Assembly: GCF_001426375.1 (NCBI RefSeq)
Contig: NZ_LMEO01000045.1
Location: 1,112,452-1,176,451 of the forward strand
Reading direction: 5' to 3'
Source of the DNA: Paenibacillus sp. Root444D2
GTDB taxonomy: Bacteria > Bacillota > Bacilli > Paenibacillales > NBRC-103111
Length of the DNA: 64,000 bases
How positions within the stretch are numbered: the stretch's first letter is position 1; the number at the start of each line of letters is the position of its first letter. The position numbers and the translations under genes are program-made. Below the pieces are notes generated by a model. It did no database searches. It had not been told where the DNA came from and saw nothing but the letters and a program-made list of their open reading frames with translations. Positions 53,489 through 62,166 of the stretch are shown here, in pieces.

Positions 53489-53517
53489 ACTATACGTTCA
53501 GATGAAAGCACTCTCAA
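53489..53517 (-). promoter_or_regulatory. Promoter of the AfuA-like transport operon
   Basis: Minus strand TTGAGA (plus 53512-53517), 17 bp, TATAGT (plus 53489-53494). Just upstream, ACGAA-AA-TTCGT forms a short dyad that might bind the AraC-type regulator. Confidence 0.65.
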
Positions 53518-53551
53518 TGTGACGAATTTTCGTATTTGTTGAAATTTTTGC

Positions 53552-53586
53552 TCAAAATAAAAACTCCACCAAGTCATGAAGTGGAG
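53552..53586 (-). terminator. Terminator of the kinase/regulator operon
   Basis: CTCCAC (53564-53569) pairs with GTGGAG (53581-53586); on the minus strand TTTTTATTTT follows. Confidence 0.8.
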
Positions 53587-53600
53587 AATTCCTATTATGC

Positions 53601-55202
53601 CTATAGCGGAAGGCTCTCAATCCCGAGCCGTTTACGAAACTCTGTAGGAGTTTCCCCTGTATACTTGCGAAATAGTTGGCTGAAATATCGCGGATCCTGG
53701 TAACCGACTTGTACGGATACCTCATAAATTTTAAGACGGGGATTCGTCAGAAGCTCCTTTGCTTGTTGTACTCGAATCAAAGTCACATATTCAAGAAAGC
53801 TGGTTCCAACCTGCTTTTTAAACAGTCTACTGAAGTAGCTTTCACTCATATGATAGCGCTCTGCGATACCTTGCAGAGATATATCTTCAGCGTAATGCTT
53901 TCGGATAAACTGCTCGATCTCTTCAAACCCGCTCTTCTTTTGAGGATCGGATTGCTCCGTACATTGCCGGTTCCACTCAAATAACGTTTCGTTTAAGCGA
54001 ATCAGCCATTGTTCAAGCGAGTCATCCACTCGTTCAGCTGATGTTAGGAGTAACCCGCTATCGATGACGATGTTATGCAATTCGTTATCTCTCAGCAGGA
54101 GGGAATTTAACGTTACGATAAATTCGAAAAAGCTTCTTCTTGCCGTAAGTCCATCTTCATAGAGGTGTATGAGATGCGAATACCACAACCGAGTGTGGAC
54201 TTCGATGGATGAAGGACTTCCCCATTTGACCAATTCGATCAATTCCTTCAGCATGGTGTGATTTACACTTACCGTTTCTTGCTGCCGTTCGATATCTTCA
54301 AACCATATCAATTTCTCGCCACCTAAAAAGACAGTTTGATACAAGGCACGCATGGCTTGAATATAGGCAGCCGGAATCAAATCGATCGTTGCAAACGAAT
54401 GGCTGACCGTTAGAACGCATCTTTGCGCAAAGGAAGATAATAACAACATTAGGTTATCAAATAAGACGGCCAGATTATCTCGTTCAACTTGACGATTGAC
54501 CAGAAGCGCATAACGCGTCTCGTTTATTCGTACCAAAGTAAGGGTGGACAGTTCTTTAATCCGTTCCTTGATCTGATCACGGAGATGGCTGCTATCCGTC
54601 CCCATATCTTTAAGACCGTCCATTTGCAGCAATAAAACGCGATATGGAGGGATAACAACTCCGTCTTCTTTGTTTTCTATCCCTGTGCCAAACTCTACAA
54701 ACCATTCTTTTTCAAGCGTTCCCGCATAATCCAGCATAAGATCATAGAGAACCTTTTCTTCAATCAGCGGCTGCTCCCATCCATACTTAAGCTTCAATCG
54801 CTCCTGCTGTGATTGCAATCGGCGTTCCTCATCAAGCTTGGATGTAATGCGTCCAATAACTTGGATGAGCTCGTCCGGATTGGTAGGCTTAAGCACAAAA
54901 TCAGCAGCCCCCAGCTTAACTGCCTTCTGGGCATATATAAAATCATCGAAACCTGTCAGAAATACAATTTTCACTTGTGGCAGCATCTCCGCCACTTTCT
55001 CAGCAAGCTGAATGCCGTCCATTGCAGGCATCCGAATATCCGTCAGCAGGATGTCTGGCGGGTTAGCTATAACTCCTTCTAAACCTGCTTGTCCATCCCT
55101 TGCTTCGCCAATCACGGTACAGCGCATTTCTTCCCAAGGAATTGTCAATTTCAGCCCTTGCAAGACGAGCCACTCATCCTCCACTATGAATAGTTTATAC
55201 AC
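53601..55202 (-). CDS. YesN/HptR-type response regulator with AraC domain
   Basis: About 533 residues from the GTG at 55202, which overlaps the kinase stop and follows GAGAGGA. Receiver: IVEDEW, phosphoacceptor Asp in ILLTDIRMPAMDG, Lys in VLKPTNPDE. C-terminal AraC double helix-turn-helix: IAERYHMSESYFSRLFKKQVG and VSVQVGYQDPRYFSQLFRKYTG. A reading with 51 further residues lies wholly inside the kinase gene and is rejected. It probably activates the neighbouring AfuA-like transporter operon. Confidence 0.92.
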   Translation of the reverse strand: MYKLFIVEDEWLVLQGLKLTIPWEEMRCTVIGEARDGQAGLEGVIANPPDILLTDIRMPAMDGIQLAEKVAEMLPQVKIVFLTGFDDFIYAQKAVKLGAADFVLKPTNPDELIQVIGRITSKLDEERRLQSQQERLKLKYGWEQPLIEEKVLYDLMLDYAGTLEKEWFVEFGTGIENKEDGVVIPPYRVLLLQMDGLKDMGTDSSHLRDQIKERIKELSTLTLVRINETRYALLVNRQVERDNLAVLFDNLMLLLSSFAQRCVLTVSHSFATIDLIPAAYIQAMRALYQTVFLGGEKLIWFEDIERQQETVSVNHTMLKELIELVKWGSPSSIEVHTRLWYSHLIHLYEDGLTARRSFFEFIVTLNSLLLRDNELHNIVIDSGLLLTSAERVDDSLEQWLIRLNETLFEWNRQCTEQSDPQKKSGFEEIEQFIRKHYAEDISLQGIAERYHMSESYFSRLFKKQVGTSFLEYVTLIRVQQAKELLTNPRLKIYEVSVQVGYQDPRYFSQLFRKYTGETPTEFRKRLGIESLPL

Positions 55203-57009
55203 GATGATCCTCTCCTGAGCGCATAATGGGAATTTCGATAAGAATAGTCGTTCCTTGCATGATCTCACTCTCGATTTCAAAGCGATAGTTCGAGCCGAAG
55301 TATAGCTGAAGCCGTTTGATCGAGTTTTCCAGTCCAATACCTGTATTCTGCTCACTATCCGATACGTATTTGCCGCTAAGAATACGTTCCACCATTTCTG
55401 ATGACATACCTACACCGTTGTCTCGGATTTCGAAGCGTACACATTCCCGGCTCCGCCATCCCCTAATGGAAAGCAGCCCTTTTCCCGGTTTGATCTCTAA
55501 TCCATGTGTGATGGCATTTTCGACGATCGGTTGAATCAACAGTTTGAGCGTATATAAGGACTCGATTTCTTCATCAATATGAATCTCGACTTCCAACTTG
55601 TCCCCATAGCGCATCTGTTGAATGATTAGAAAATTGCGGATTTGATGCATATCTTCCTTTACTTGGATGAAGGGTTGACCTTTGCGGATACTAAACCGCA
55701 GCAACTCTCCAAGCGAAATAACCGTTTGACTAATATCCGTCATTTTATGAATTCGTGCCATCCAATTGATCGAATCCAGAGCATTATAGAGAAAATGCGG
55801 GTTGAATTGAGCATGAATCGCCTTGATCTCTGCTTCCTTCAACATCAATTGCTTCTTGTAGACCTCATCGATCAACTGCTTGATCCGCTGTACCATTTTA
55901 TTAAAACTGAGACCTAACTGCCCGACCTCATCCCTATATTTGGAAGAAAATGCAACGTCCATGTTGCCGTTTTCCACCAGATACATCAGTGATTTCAGCT
56001 TCCGCAGCGGATTCGTAATCGTCACCGATAACACATAGGCAACCCAGCAGGACACAACACCGAACAAGATCATAATAAATAACATCAAATTTCGGATGCT
56101 GATGCTTTCCTTTGTCAAAACGGCAACTGGCACAATACTAACCAGCTTGAATCCCGTAATCTCAGAAGTATCGTAAATGACCATAACAGGGGCAGAACCT
56201 TTGCTGGGTGGTTCGAAAAATCCTTTGTTACCTGATAATACTTTATCTAAATAAGGTTCGTTTAACTTCGTGCCCACGATATGCTTGGAAGGCGTACTCG
56301 AAATGACATACCCATTTCGATCCAACAGCAGCATTTGTCCGCCAGGCTGTAAATGGGCCTTATTATACTTGTCAGCCAAAGCGTTCTCCATAATATCCAC
56401 GATCATGAAACCGAGCGGTTTGTTCGTTTCAATCTTCTTCAGCAGCCTGCCGCTGCTTAACACAATGCCGAAGTCCTCTGTCTTCTTCATGCTGTAATGC
56501 GTATCCCATATGATATTGCCGCCTGCCAGCCGCATTTTACGAAACAATCCCCAATTCAGGTTATAATCGTCGTACTGACTAGGAAGAAGGTTGCCTGTAA
56601 AATAACGATCCCCGTTCTCCCCAAGCAGGTAGATGGCGATATTCCAGTTTTTGAAACCCAGGAAGGTATCGAGAATATCATTGACCCTCTTCTCATCCTG
56701 CTGCTTCTCCGCTAATGTTCTGCCCTGATCTTTAGACAGTATATCTTGTATTTCTCTATTACTATAAATGTACATGGTCAACTGTTCGATATCTTTAACG
56801 AAATAATTCAAGCTGTAATTCACTTGAGACAAGCTTTCAAGAATCGTCTTGCTCACTTGCGTTTGTACGACCTGTGACGATTTGTAATAGGAGAAAGTTC
56901 CCAGAATGGATAAGGGAATTATAGCCAACGGAAGGAATAGGATAATGAGCTTTTTCTGAAGGCTTGTTCCAAGTAAATAGTTCTGTACTCGATTTCGAAA
57001 ATTGGACAT
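55195..57009 (-). CDS. YesM/HptS-type sensor histidine kinase
   Basis: About 604 residues from the ATG at 57009 (GGAGGGAG before it). Membrane segments near 22-42 and 283-305 enclose an extracellular sensor; HAMP with YLVENGNMDV, then the kinase core IHAQFNPHFLYNALDS, N-box IQPIVENAITHGL and G-boxes IRDNGVGMS and GIGLENSIKRL. It is translationally coupled to the regulator. By position it should sense the substrate of the AfuA-like importer, perhaps together with that binding protein. Confidence 0.92.
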   Translation of the reverse strand: MSNFRNRVQNYLLGTSLQKKLIILFLPLAIIPLSILGTFSYYKSSQVVQTQVSKTILESLSQVNYSLNYFVKDIEQLTMYIYSNREIQDILSKDQGRTLAEKQQDEKRVNDILDTFLGFKNWNIAIYLLGENGDRYFTGNLLPSQYDDYNLNWGLFRKMRLAGGNIIWDTHYSMKKTEDFGIVLSSGRLLKKIETNKPLGFMIVDIMENALADKYNKAHLQPGGQMLLLDRNGYVISSTPSKHIVGTKLNEPYLDKVLSGNKGFFEPPSKGSAPVMVIYDTSEITGFKLVSIVPVAVLTKESISIRNLMLFIMILFGVVSCWVAYVLSVTITNPLRKLKSLMYLVENGNMDVAFSSKYRDEVGQLGLSFNKMVQRIKQLIDEVYKKQLMLKEAEIKAIHAQFNPHFLYNALDSINWMARIHKMTDISQTVISLGELLRFSIRKGQPFIQVKEDMHQIRNFLIIQQMRYGDKLEVEIHIDEEIESLYTLKLLIQPIVENAITHGLEIKPGKGLLSIRGWRSRECVRFEIRDNGVGMSSEMVERILSGKYVSDSEQNTGIGLENSIKRLQLYFGSNYRFEIESEIMQGTTILIEIPIMRSGEDHRV

Positions 57010-57040
57010 AACCTCACTCCCTCCGTTTATTTCAATCGTC

Positions 57041-57069
57041 ATTATCTTTATCTAATGAATTCTCTTCAA
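57041..57069 (-). promoter_or_regulatory. Candidate promoter of the kinase/regulator operon
   Basis: Minus strand TTGAAG (plus 57064-57069), 17 bp, GATAAT (plus 57041-57046), about 30 bp before the start codon. Confidence 0.55.
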
Positions 57070-57146
57070 TGACAAGAGTACAGGACAATAGTATGAACTT
57101 CAACCCCTACATGAAAAACGGAACGACTGGAAACTCACCAAAATGA

Positions 57147-57175
57147 TTGACCTTTTCTACAAATAAGCTTATACT
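57147..57175 (+). promoter_or_regulatory. Promoter of the T-box/serC transcript
   Basis: TTGACC (57147-57152), 17 bp, TATACT (57170-57175). The start would be near 57182, giving a leader of about 330 nt before serC. Confidence 0.75.
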
Positions 57176-57181
57176 TCTACT

Positions 57182-57400
57182 CAATATACATACTTGATCG
57201 TGCCTATGATGAGATTCCAACTCGGAGGCGTTTTCGCCAAGAACAACCCTTTGCGCTCAGCAAAGTGAGTCATTCTAAGTTAACCGGCACCGCCCGTTAC
57301 CGCGGAACCAAGTGGAGAAGCATTCACCAGAATGTTTCTTAAATTGGGTGGCACCGCGAGCAAACGCTCCTCGTCCCAATCGGATGAGGGCGTTTTTTGT
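57182..57400 (+). ncRNA. T-box riboswitch leader of serC
   Basis: The T-box core TTGGGTGGCACCGCG lies at about 57344-57358, followed by a terminator stem (ACGCTCCTCGTCC/GGATGAGGGCGT, 57364-57392) and a T-run. An AGTGG element near 57311 fits Stem II. Uncharged tRNA would stabilise the antiterminator and allow serC expression. In a plausible Stem I (57192-57280; ACTT/AAGT and ATGA/TCAT pairings) the 3' side of the internal loop reads TCT then A (57274-57276), a serine codon, but this specifier call is tentative. Two further T-rich tracts follow the terminator. Confidence 0.88.
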
Positions 57401-57510
57401 GTTTTTTTCGGGGCCCCCGCAAAGTAATTGGTATATGCTTCGAAGGGTACACATCACTTTGTGGGGTAATTGCGTTCGTTTTACCACATTCATACGGGAG
57501 GTAATTAGAA

Positions 57511-58599
57511 ATGACGAAACGACGGTACAATTTTAACCCAGGACCCGCTGCACTGCCTTTGGAGGTACTTGAAGAGGCACAAGAGCAATTTGTGGACTAT
57601 CAAGGGACAGGTATTTCACTGCTTGAAATGTCTCACCGAAGCCAAACGGTTGAGGATCTGAATCAGGAAACCCAACAGCTTCTTCTGAAACTACTTGGCC
57701 TGCCTAGCGGGTATGAGGTGCTTTTTATGGGTGGTGGGGCGAGCACACAGTTCGCTCTCCTTCCGTTAAACTTTTTAAACACGAATCAGACGGCCAACTA
57801 TGCATTGACGGGGAGCTTTTCGGAAAAAGCTTATAAAGAGGCTTCTTTTGTTGGCCACACACGTGTAGTAGCAAGCTCCAAAGACCAGCATTGGCGTAGT
57901 ATTCCTGAGTTATCTGCAGCCCAACTAGCACCTGATTCAGCATACATTCACATCACTATGAATAACACGATTGAAGGTTCCCGTTACAATGAAATTCCAG
58001 AGGTGGGCAGCACGCCCCTCGTAGCCGATTTAACGAGTGAAATCCTCGGCAGAAAGCTGGATCTAGAGCGGTTTTCGATGATTTATGCCGGCGCTCAGAA
58101 AAATCTGGGACCAGCAGGCGTTACAGTTGCCATCATCCGCGAAGACTGGCTGGAGAAAGCTTCCAAGAAGATCCCTGAGATCATGCGCTATGAAACATTC
58201 GCCAAAAACAAGTCACTGTTCAATACGCCGCCTGTTCACGCCATTTACATGATGAATTTAGTGCTAAAATGGGCAGTGAACAAAGGCGGCGTAGAGCAAT
58301 TAGAACAACTTAATCGCATAAAGTCTGGCCTAATTTATGATGTTATTGATCATAGCGGCGGATTCTACAACGGAATTATCGAAGTTAGCGATCGCTCGCA
58401 TATGAATATCACTTGGCGTATGGCGAATGAAGAAATCGAGCGTCAGTTTATCAAAGAATCAGAGGCTAACGGCTTTGAAGGTTTGGCCGGTCATCGAAGT
58501 GTAGGGGGTCTGCGCGCTTCGGCATACAATGCTGTTCCATTTGAAGCCTGTCAGGCTTTAGCTGATTTCATGGTAGATTTTGCACGAGGAAATGGTTAA
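57511..58599 (+). CDS. serC: Phosphoserine aminotransferase
   Basis: 362 residues, the usual SerC length. It starts RRYNFNPGPAALP, has GGGAST near 74-79 for cofactor phosphate binding, and the PLP Lys is K197 in YAGAQKNLGP. The C-terminus contains HRSVGGLRASAYNA. It converts 3-phosphohydroxypyruvate plus glutamate to phosphoserine in serine synthesis, in the cytoplasm. GGGAGG precedes the ATG. Controlled by the T-box leader. The next gene follows by 24 bp and is probably cotranscribed. Confidence 0.96.
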   Translation: MTKRRYNFNPGPAALPLEVLEEAQEQFVDYQGTGISLLEMSHRSQTVEDLNQETQQLLLKLLGLPSGYEVLFMGGGASTQFALLPLNFLNTNQTANYALTGSFSEKAYKEASFVGHTRVVASSKDQHWRSIPELSAAQLAPDSAYIHITMNNTIEGSRYNEIPEVGSTPLVADLTSEILGRKLDLERFSMIYAGAQKNLGPAGVTVAIIREDWLEKASKKIPEIMRYETFAKNKSLFNTPPVHAIYMMNLVLKWAVNKGGVEQLEQLNRIKSGLIYDVIDHSGGFYNGIIEVSDRSHMNITWRMANEEIERQFIKESEANGFEGLAGHRSVGGLRASAYNAVPFEACQALADFMVDFARGNG

Positions 58600-58623
58600 A
58601 TGATAAAGAAATGAGGAGGTTCA

Positions 58624-59292
58624 ATGGAAAACGCACTCGCTAAGAAGCTACGTTTAGGAAGTTGTAAACGAGCACTCATCATGAACGCGCCGGAGGGTTA
58701 TCTTGATATGCTGAATCCCCTCCCTGAAGGCGTTCTGCTGACGGACCGATTAGAAGGCACTGAGGCTTATGACTTTGTCCAAGTATTCGTCCATACGCTT
58801 ACTGAGGTCCAGCAGCTGGCTCCCAAAGCCATTGAGGCCGTAACACCTGAGGGTATGTTATGGATTAACTATCCCAAAGGAACCTCTAAAATAAAAACGG
58901 ACATTAATCGCGACTCTGGCTGGCAAACGGTCACCGATTTGCATTTTGAAGGCGTTAGTCTGGTGTCCATTGACGAGACGTGGTCAGCTATGCGGTTTCG
59001 CCCTATCGGCCTCGTGAAGACGCCGCGCAGCGAACGATTAGCTGACCGGGCAAATGTTAAAGCAGAATCAGCCCCCGGTGAGAAAGTGGTTATTGTACCG
59101 GATGATCTCGCAGAAACTTTTCGCGTGAATCCTTCGGCTGCTGATTTCTTTGCAACGCTTTCCTACAGCAACCGCAAGGAATACGCGCAGTGGATTACGG
59201 AAGCCAAACGTGAGGAAACACGCAGCACGCGAGTCGTCAAGACGGTAGAGAAGCTGCAGCAGGGTATCAAAAATCCTAGATTCAAAGAATAA
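58624..59292 (+). CDS. YdeI/OmpD-associated (OmdA-like) domain protein
   Basis: 222 residues. The N-terminal half (about 1-120) resembles small DUF3052-type domains (LRLGSCKRALIMNAPEGY, then WINYPKGTSKIKTDINRDSGW). The C-terminal half contains the OmdA/YdeI pattern VVIVPDDLAETFRVNP, ADFFATLSYSNRKEYAQWI and REETRSTRVVKTVEKLQQG. Function is not established; the domain name comes from distant bacteriocin-protection work. A GAGGAGG site precedes the ATG. It shares the serC transcript and hence possibly T-box control; there is no obvious link to serine metabolism. Confidence 0.78.
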   Translation: MENALAKKLRLGSCKRALIMNAPEGYLDMLNPLPEGVLLTDRLEGTEAYDFVQVFVHTLTEVQQLAPKAIEAVTPEGMLWINYPKGTSKIKTDINRDSGWQTVTDLHFEGVSLVSIDETWSAMRFRPIGLVKTPRSERLADRANVKAESAPGEKVVIVPDDLAETFRVNPSAADFFATLSYSNRKEYAQWITEAKREETRSTRVVKTVEKLQQGIKNPRFKE

Positions 59293-59350
59293 AAAAAGAG
59301 TCCCGTAGAGCGGCAAATGCCAAACTCTCGGGACTTTTTATCTAAAGGTG
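59292..59350. terminator. Bidirectional terminator between the ydeI-like gene and lpdA
   Basis: AGTCCCG (59299-59305) pairs with CGGGACT (59339-59345), with seven A on the left and five T on the right; the stem extends with flanking AAAAG/CTTTT pairs. Confidence 0.88.
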
Positions 59351-59374
59351 TGGAAACTAAAGGAATAAAGCTAA

Positions 59375-60790
59375 TTATTTACCAAGTTGGTGAATCGGGT
59401 GACCAAGCGCACCTTCCGCGGCATCCATGATCATTTCTGTCAATGTTGGATGTGCATGAATCGTAAGTGCGATGTCCTCCAAGTTAGCGCCCATCTCAAC
59501 GGCAAGAGCAAGCTCACCGATCAAGTTAGATGCTTCCGGACCAACGATTTGACCACCAAGCAGTTGGCCTGTTTCTTTGTCGCCGACAAGCTTCACAAAA
59601 CCTTGACCTGCATTCAAAGAGTTAGCGCGACCGTTAGCGGCATAAGGGAATTTACCAATTGTAACATTGATGCCTTGTGCTTTGGCTTCTGTTTCACTTA
59701 GACCTACGCCAGCAATTTCCGGATCCGAGAATACAACAGCAGGCATTGCTTTGTAATCTACGATGCTGGAGTGACCTGCGATCACCTCAGCAGCCACTTT
59801 AGCTTCATAGGAAGCTTTGTGTGCCAATGAAAGACCAGGTACAACATCACCAATCGCGAAGATATGCGGAATGCTCGTTCTGCCTTGGTTATCCACTTCA
59901 ATCAAACCGCGGTCCGTCATTTTCAAGTTGATGAGATCAAGACCAAGCTCGCCATCTGTATTCGGACGACGACCAACGGTGACTAATACGTAATCCGCTG
60001 TTACTTGCTTCTCTTCGCCTTTTACAGTGAACGTGACAGTAACGTCGTTTTCTGTCTTTGTGCATGATTGTGCCAAAGCTTCAGTATGAACCTCTACGCC
60101 AACTTTATCCAGACTGCGTGCAACAAGCTTCGTAAATTCTTTCTCGAAGCCTGGAAGCACATGATCGGAGCCTTCAAGCACGGTTACTTTTGTACCGAAC
60201 TTCGCATACGTTTGACCTAGCTCAATTCCGATGTAGCCGCCGCCGATAACGACCATGCTTTTCGGAATTTCAGGCAAGTTCAACGCTTCCGTGGAAGAAA
60301 TGATTCTTCCGCCGTAAGGGAATGCTTTCAGCTCGATCGGACGGGAACCCGTCGCGATAATGCAGTGCTTGAAGCGGTAGCGAGGAGCTTCTGCATCATT
60401 GAACACACGTGCTTCATGCTCATTGATGAACATCACTTCGCCTTGGAACGTTTGAATCTTGTTGCCTTTGAGCAGCGCGCCAACGCCGCCCGTTTGTTTG
60501 GCAACAATGCTGTTTTTCCATGCTTGTACCTTTGCAAAGTCCACCTTCACGTTCTCTACAGAGATACCCATGCTGTCAGCGTGCTGAGCATGCTCATACG
60601 TGTGAGCAGCGGAGATCAAAGCTTTGGATGGGATACAGCCGCGGTTCAAGCACACGCCGCCCCATTCCGCTTTATCAACAATCAGAACGCTTTGACCAAG
60701 CTGAGCAGCACGGATGGCCGCTACGTAACCGCCGGGACCTGCACCAATGACCAACAAATCAATATCTAAAGAAGCATCTCCTACTACCAT
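59375..60790 (-). CDS. lpdA: Dihydrolipoyl dehydrogenase (E3)
   Basis: 471 residues. FAD-binding GAGPGG (16-21), redox disulfide C47-C52 (GGVCLNRGCIPSK), NAD-binding GGGYIGIELGQTY, second FAD motif IFAIGDV and catalytic His near the end (HAHPTLTE). It re-oxidises the lipoyl arms of the E2 subunit. It follows pdhC by 4 bp and ends the pdh operon with its own terminator. GGAGGT precedes the ATG. Confidence 0.96.
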   Translation of the reverse strand: MVVGDASLDIDLLVIGAGPGGYVAAIRAAQLGQSVLIVDKAEWGGVCLNRGCIPSKALISAAHTYEHAQHADSMGISVENVKVDFAKVQAWKNSIVAKQTGGVGALLKGNKIQTFQGEVMFINEHEARVFNDAEAPRYRFKHCIIATGSRPIELKAFPYGGRIISSTEALNLPEIPKSMVVIGGGYIGIELGQTYAKFGTKVTVLEGSDHVLPGFEKEFTKLVARSLDKVGVEVHTEALAQSCTKTENDVTVTFTVKGEEKQVTADYVLVTVGRRPNTDGELGLDLINLKMTDRGLIEVDNQGRTSIPHIFAIGDVVPGLSLAHKASYEAKVAAEVIAGHSSIVDYKAMPAVVFSDPEIAGVGLSETEAKAQGINVTIGKFPYAANGRANSLNAGQGFVKLVGDKETGQLLGGQIVGPEASNLIGELALAVEMGANLEDIALTIHAHPTLTEMIMDAAEGALGHPIHQLGK

Positions 60791-60794
60791 ATTG

Positions 60795-62135
60795 TTACAC
60801 CTCCAAGACGAGAAGCTCTGGATCAGCCAGAAGCTGTTTGATGTAGTTCAGGAAGCTTTGTGCTGTCGCTCCATCCACGATACGGTGGTCGAAGCTCAAG
60901 GAAAGCGCCATTACCGATGCTGCAACGATTTGTCCATTTTTCACAACTGGTTTCTCTGTGATACGGCCTGCACCCAGGATCGCAACTTCAGGGAAGTTGA
61001 TAACCGGTGTGAAGAACATACCGCCTACGGAACCGATGTTCGTAATGGAGATCGTGCCGCCTTTCATTTCGTTCGGAGCCAATTTGCCTTCGCGTCCGCG
61101 AACGGCCAGATCTTTAATCGAAGAAGCGATCGACCATATATTCTTGCGGTCTGCATCATGGATAACAGGAACGAGCAATCCGTTATCTGTATCTGTTGCA
61201 ATTCCGATATTGTAGTACTTTTTGTAGACGATTTCTTGTTTCTCTTCGTCGATCATCGCATTGAGCGCTGGGAATTGGCGACAAGCCGCAACCAATGCTT
61301 TTACGATGAAAGGCAGGTAAGTCAGCTTCACGCCTTTTTTCTCGGCGAGTGGCTTCGTGCGCTCACGCAGTGCGACAAGTGCCGATACGTCGATTTCGTC
61401 CATCAATGTCACGTGCGGAGCCGTGTACACGGATTTAACCATAGCGTTCGCGATAATTTTACGGATTCCTTTGAACGGAACCCGTTCTTCGACGCGATCG
61501 CCTACGACAACCTGCTGCGCAGCCACTGATGACGGTGTCGTTCCGCCAGCTGCTACTGATGACGCAGCTGGTTCTGCTGCTTCCGGAGCCGCGGCAGCGC
61601 CGTCATCAGTGTTAAAGCCGAGCACGTCCTCGCGTGTTACGCGGCCGTGCTTACCTGTAGGCGTCACCTCTGCGAGTGTGATGCCTTGCTCTCTTGCGAG
61701 CTTGCGTACGCTTGGCGTCGCAAGCACTTCGCGGCCTGCGCCAGCGCTTGGCGCGGCTGCTGCTGGAGCAGCAACTGCAGGCGCTGCTGTAGGTGCCGGT
61801 GCTGCCGCCGCTGGGGCAGCAGTTGGAACCGCTGCAGCTGCAGTCGCAGCATGGCTGTCGGTCTTATGATGCATGGATTCAGCAGGCAGTTCGCCTGTCA
61901 CTTCAATTGTCATAACGAGCTCGCCAATATTACAAACTTGTCCTTCCTTTACGGCAACGGAAACGACTTTACCTTCAACCGGACAAGGAACTTCAACTAC
62001 TGCTTTATCATTCTGTACTTCCATAAGAATCGATTCGTCTGTTACGGTGTCACCCGCTTTAACCAACAGCTTTACGATCTCGCCTTCATGAATGCCTTCA
62101 CCAAGCTCTGGAAACTTGTATTCAAACAAAGCCAC
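60795..62135 (-). CDS. pdhC: Pyruvate dehydrogenase E2, dihydrolipoyl acetyltransferase
   Basis: About 446 residues from the GTG at 62135, 8 bases after AGGAGG, giving the usual N-terminus ALFEYKFPELGEG. One lipoyl domain (K44 in QNDKAVVE), an Ala/Pro-rich linker, a peripheral-subunit-binding domain (about 140-178, PSVRKLAREQGI, GRVTREDV), a second linker, and the catalytic domain ending SFDHRIVDGA. It transfers acetyl groups to CoA and forms the complex core. A GTG six bases upstream is too close to the ribosome site. Confidence 0.96.
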   Translation of the reverse strand: MALFEYKFPELGEGIHEGEIVKLLVKAGDTVTDESILMEVQNDKAVVEVPCPVEGKVVSVAVKEGQVCNIGELVMTIEVTGELPAESMHHKTDSHAATAAAAVPTAAPAAAAPAPTAAPAVAAPAAAAPSAGAGREVLATPSVRKLAREQGITLAEVTPTGKHGRVTREDVLGFNTDDGAAAAPEAAEPAASSVAAGGTTPSSVAAQQVVVGDRVEERVPFKGIRKIIANAMVKSVYTAPHVTLMDEIDVSALVALRERTKPLAEKKGVKLTYLPFIVKALVAACRQFPALNAMIDEEKQEIVYKKYYNIGIATDTDNGLLVPVIHDADRKNIWSIASSIKDLAVRGREGKLAPNEMKGGTISITNIGSVGGMFFTPVINFPEVAILGAGRITEKPVVKNGQIVAASVMALSLSFDHRIVDGATAQSFLNYIKQLLADPELLVLEV

Positions 62136-62166
62136 GTGCACAACCTCCTATTACCTTCGACTGTGA

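Noticed and set aside
55203..55355. 51-codon extension of the second YesN-type regulator
   Set aside because: It lies inside the kinase gene; the receiver domain begins right at the GTG at 55202, which has its own ribosome site.
60747..61529. 260-codon plus-strand frame opposite pdhC
   Set aside because: Antisense shadow of a well-supported E2 gene; no ribosome site or recognisable domain.
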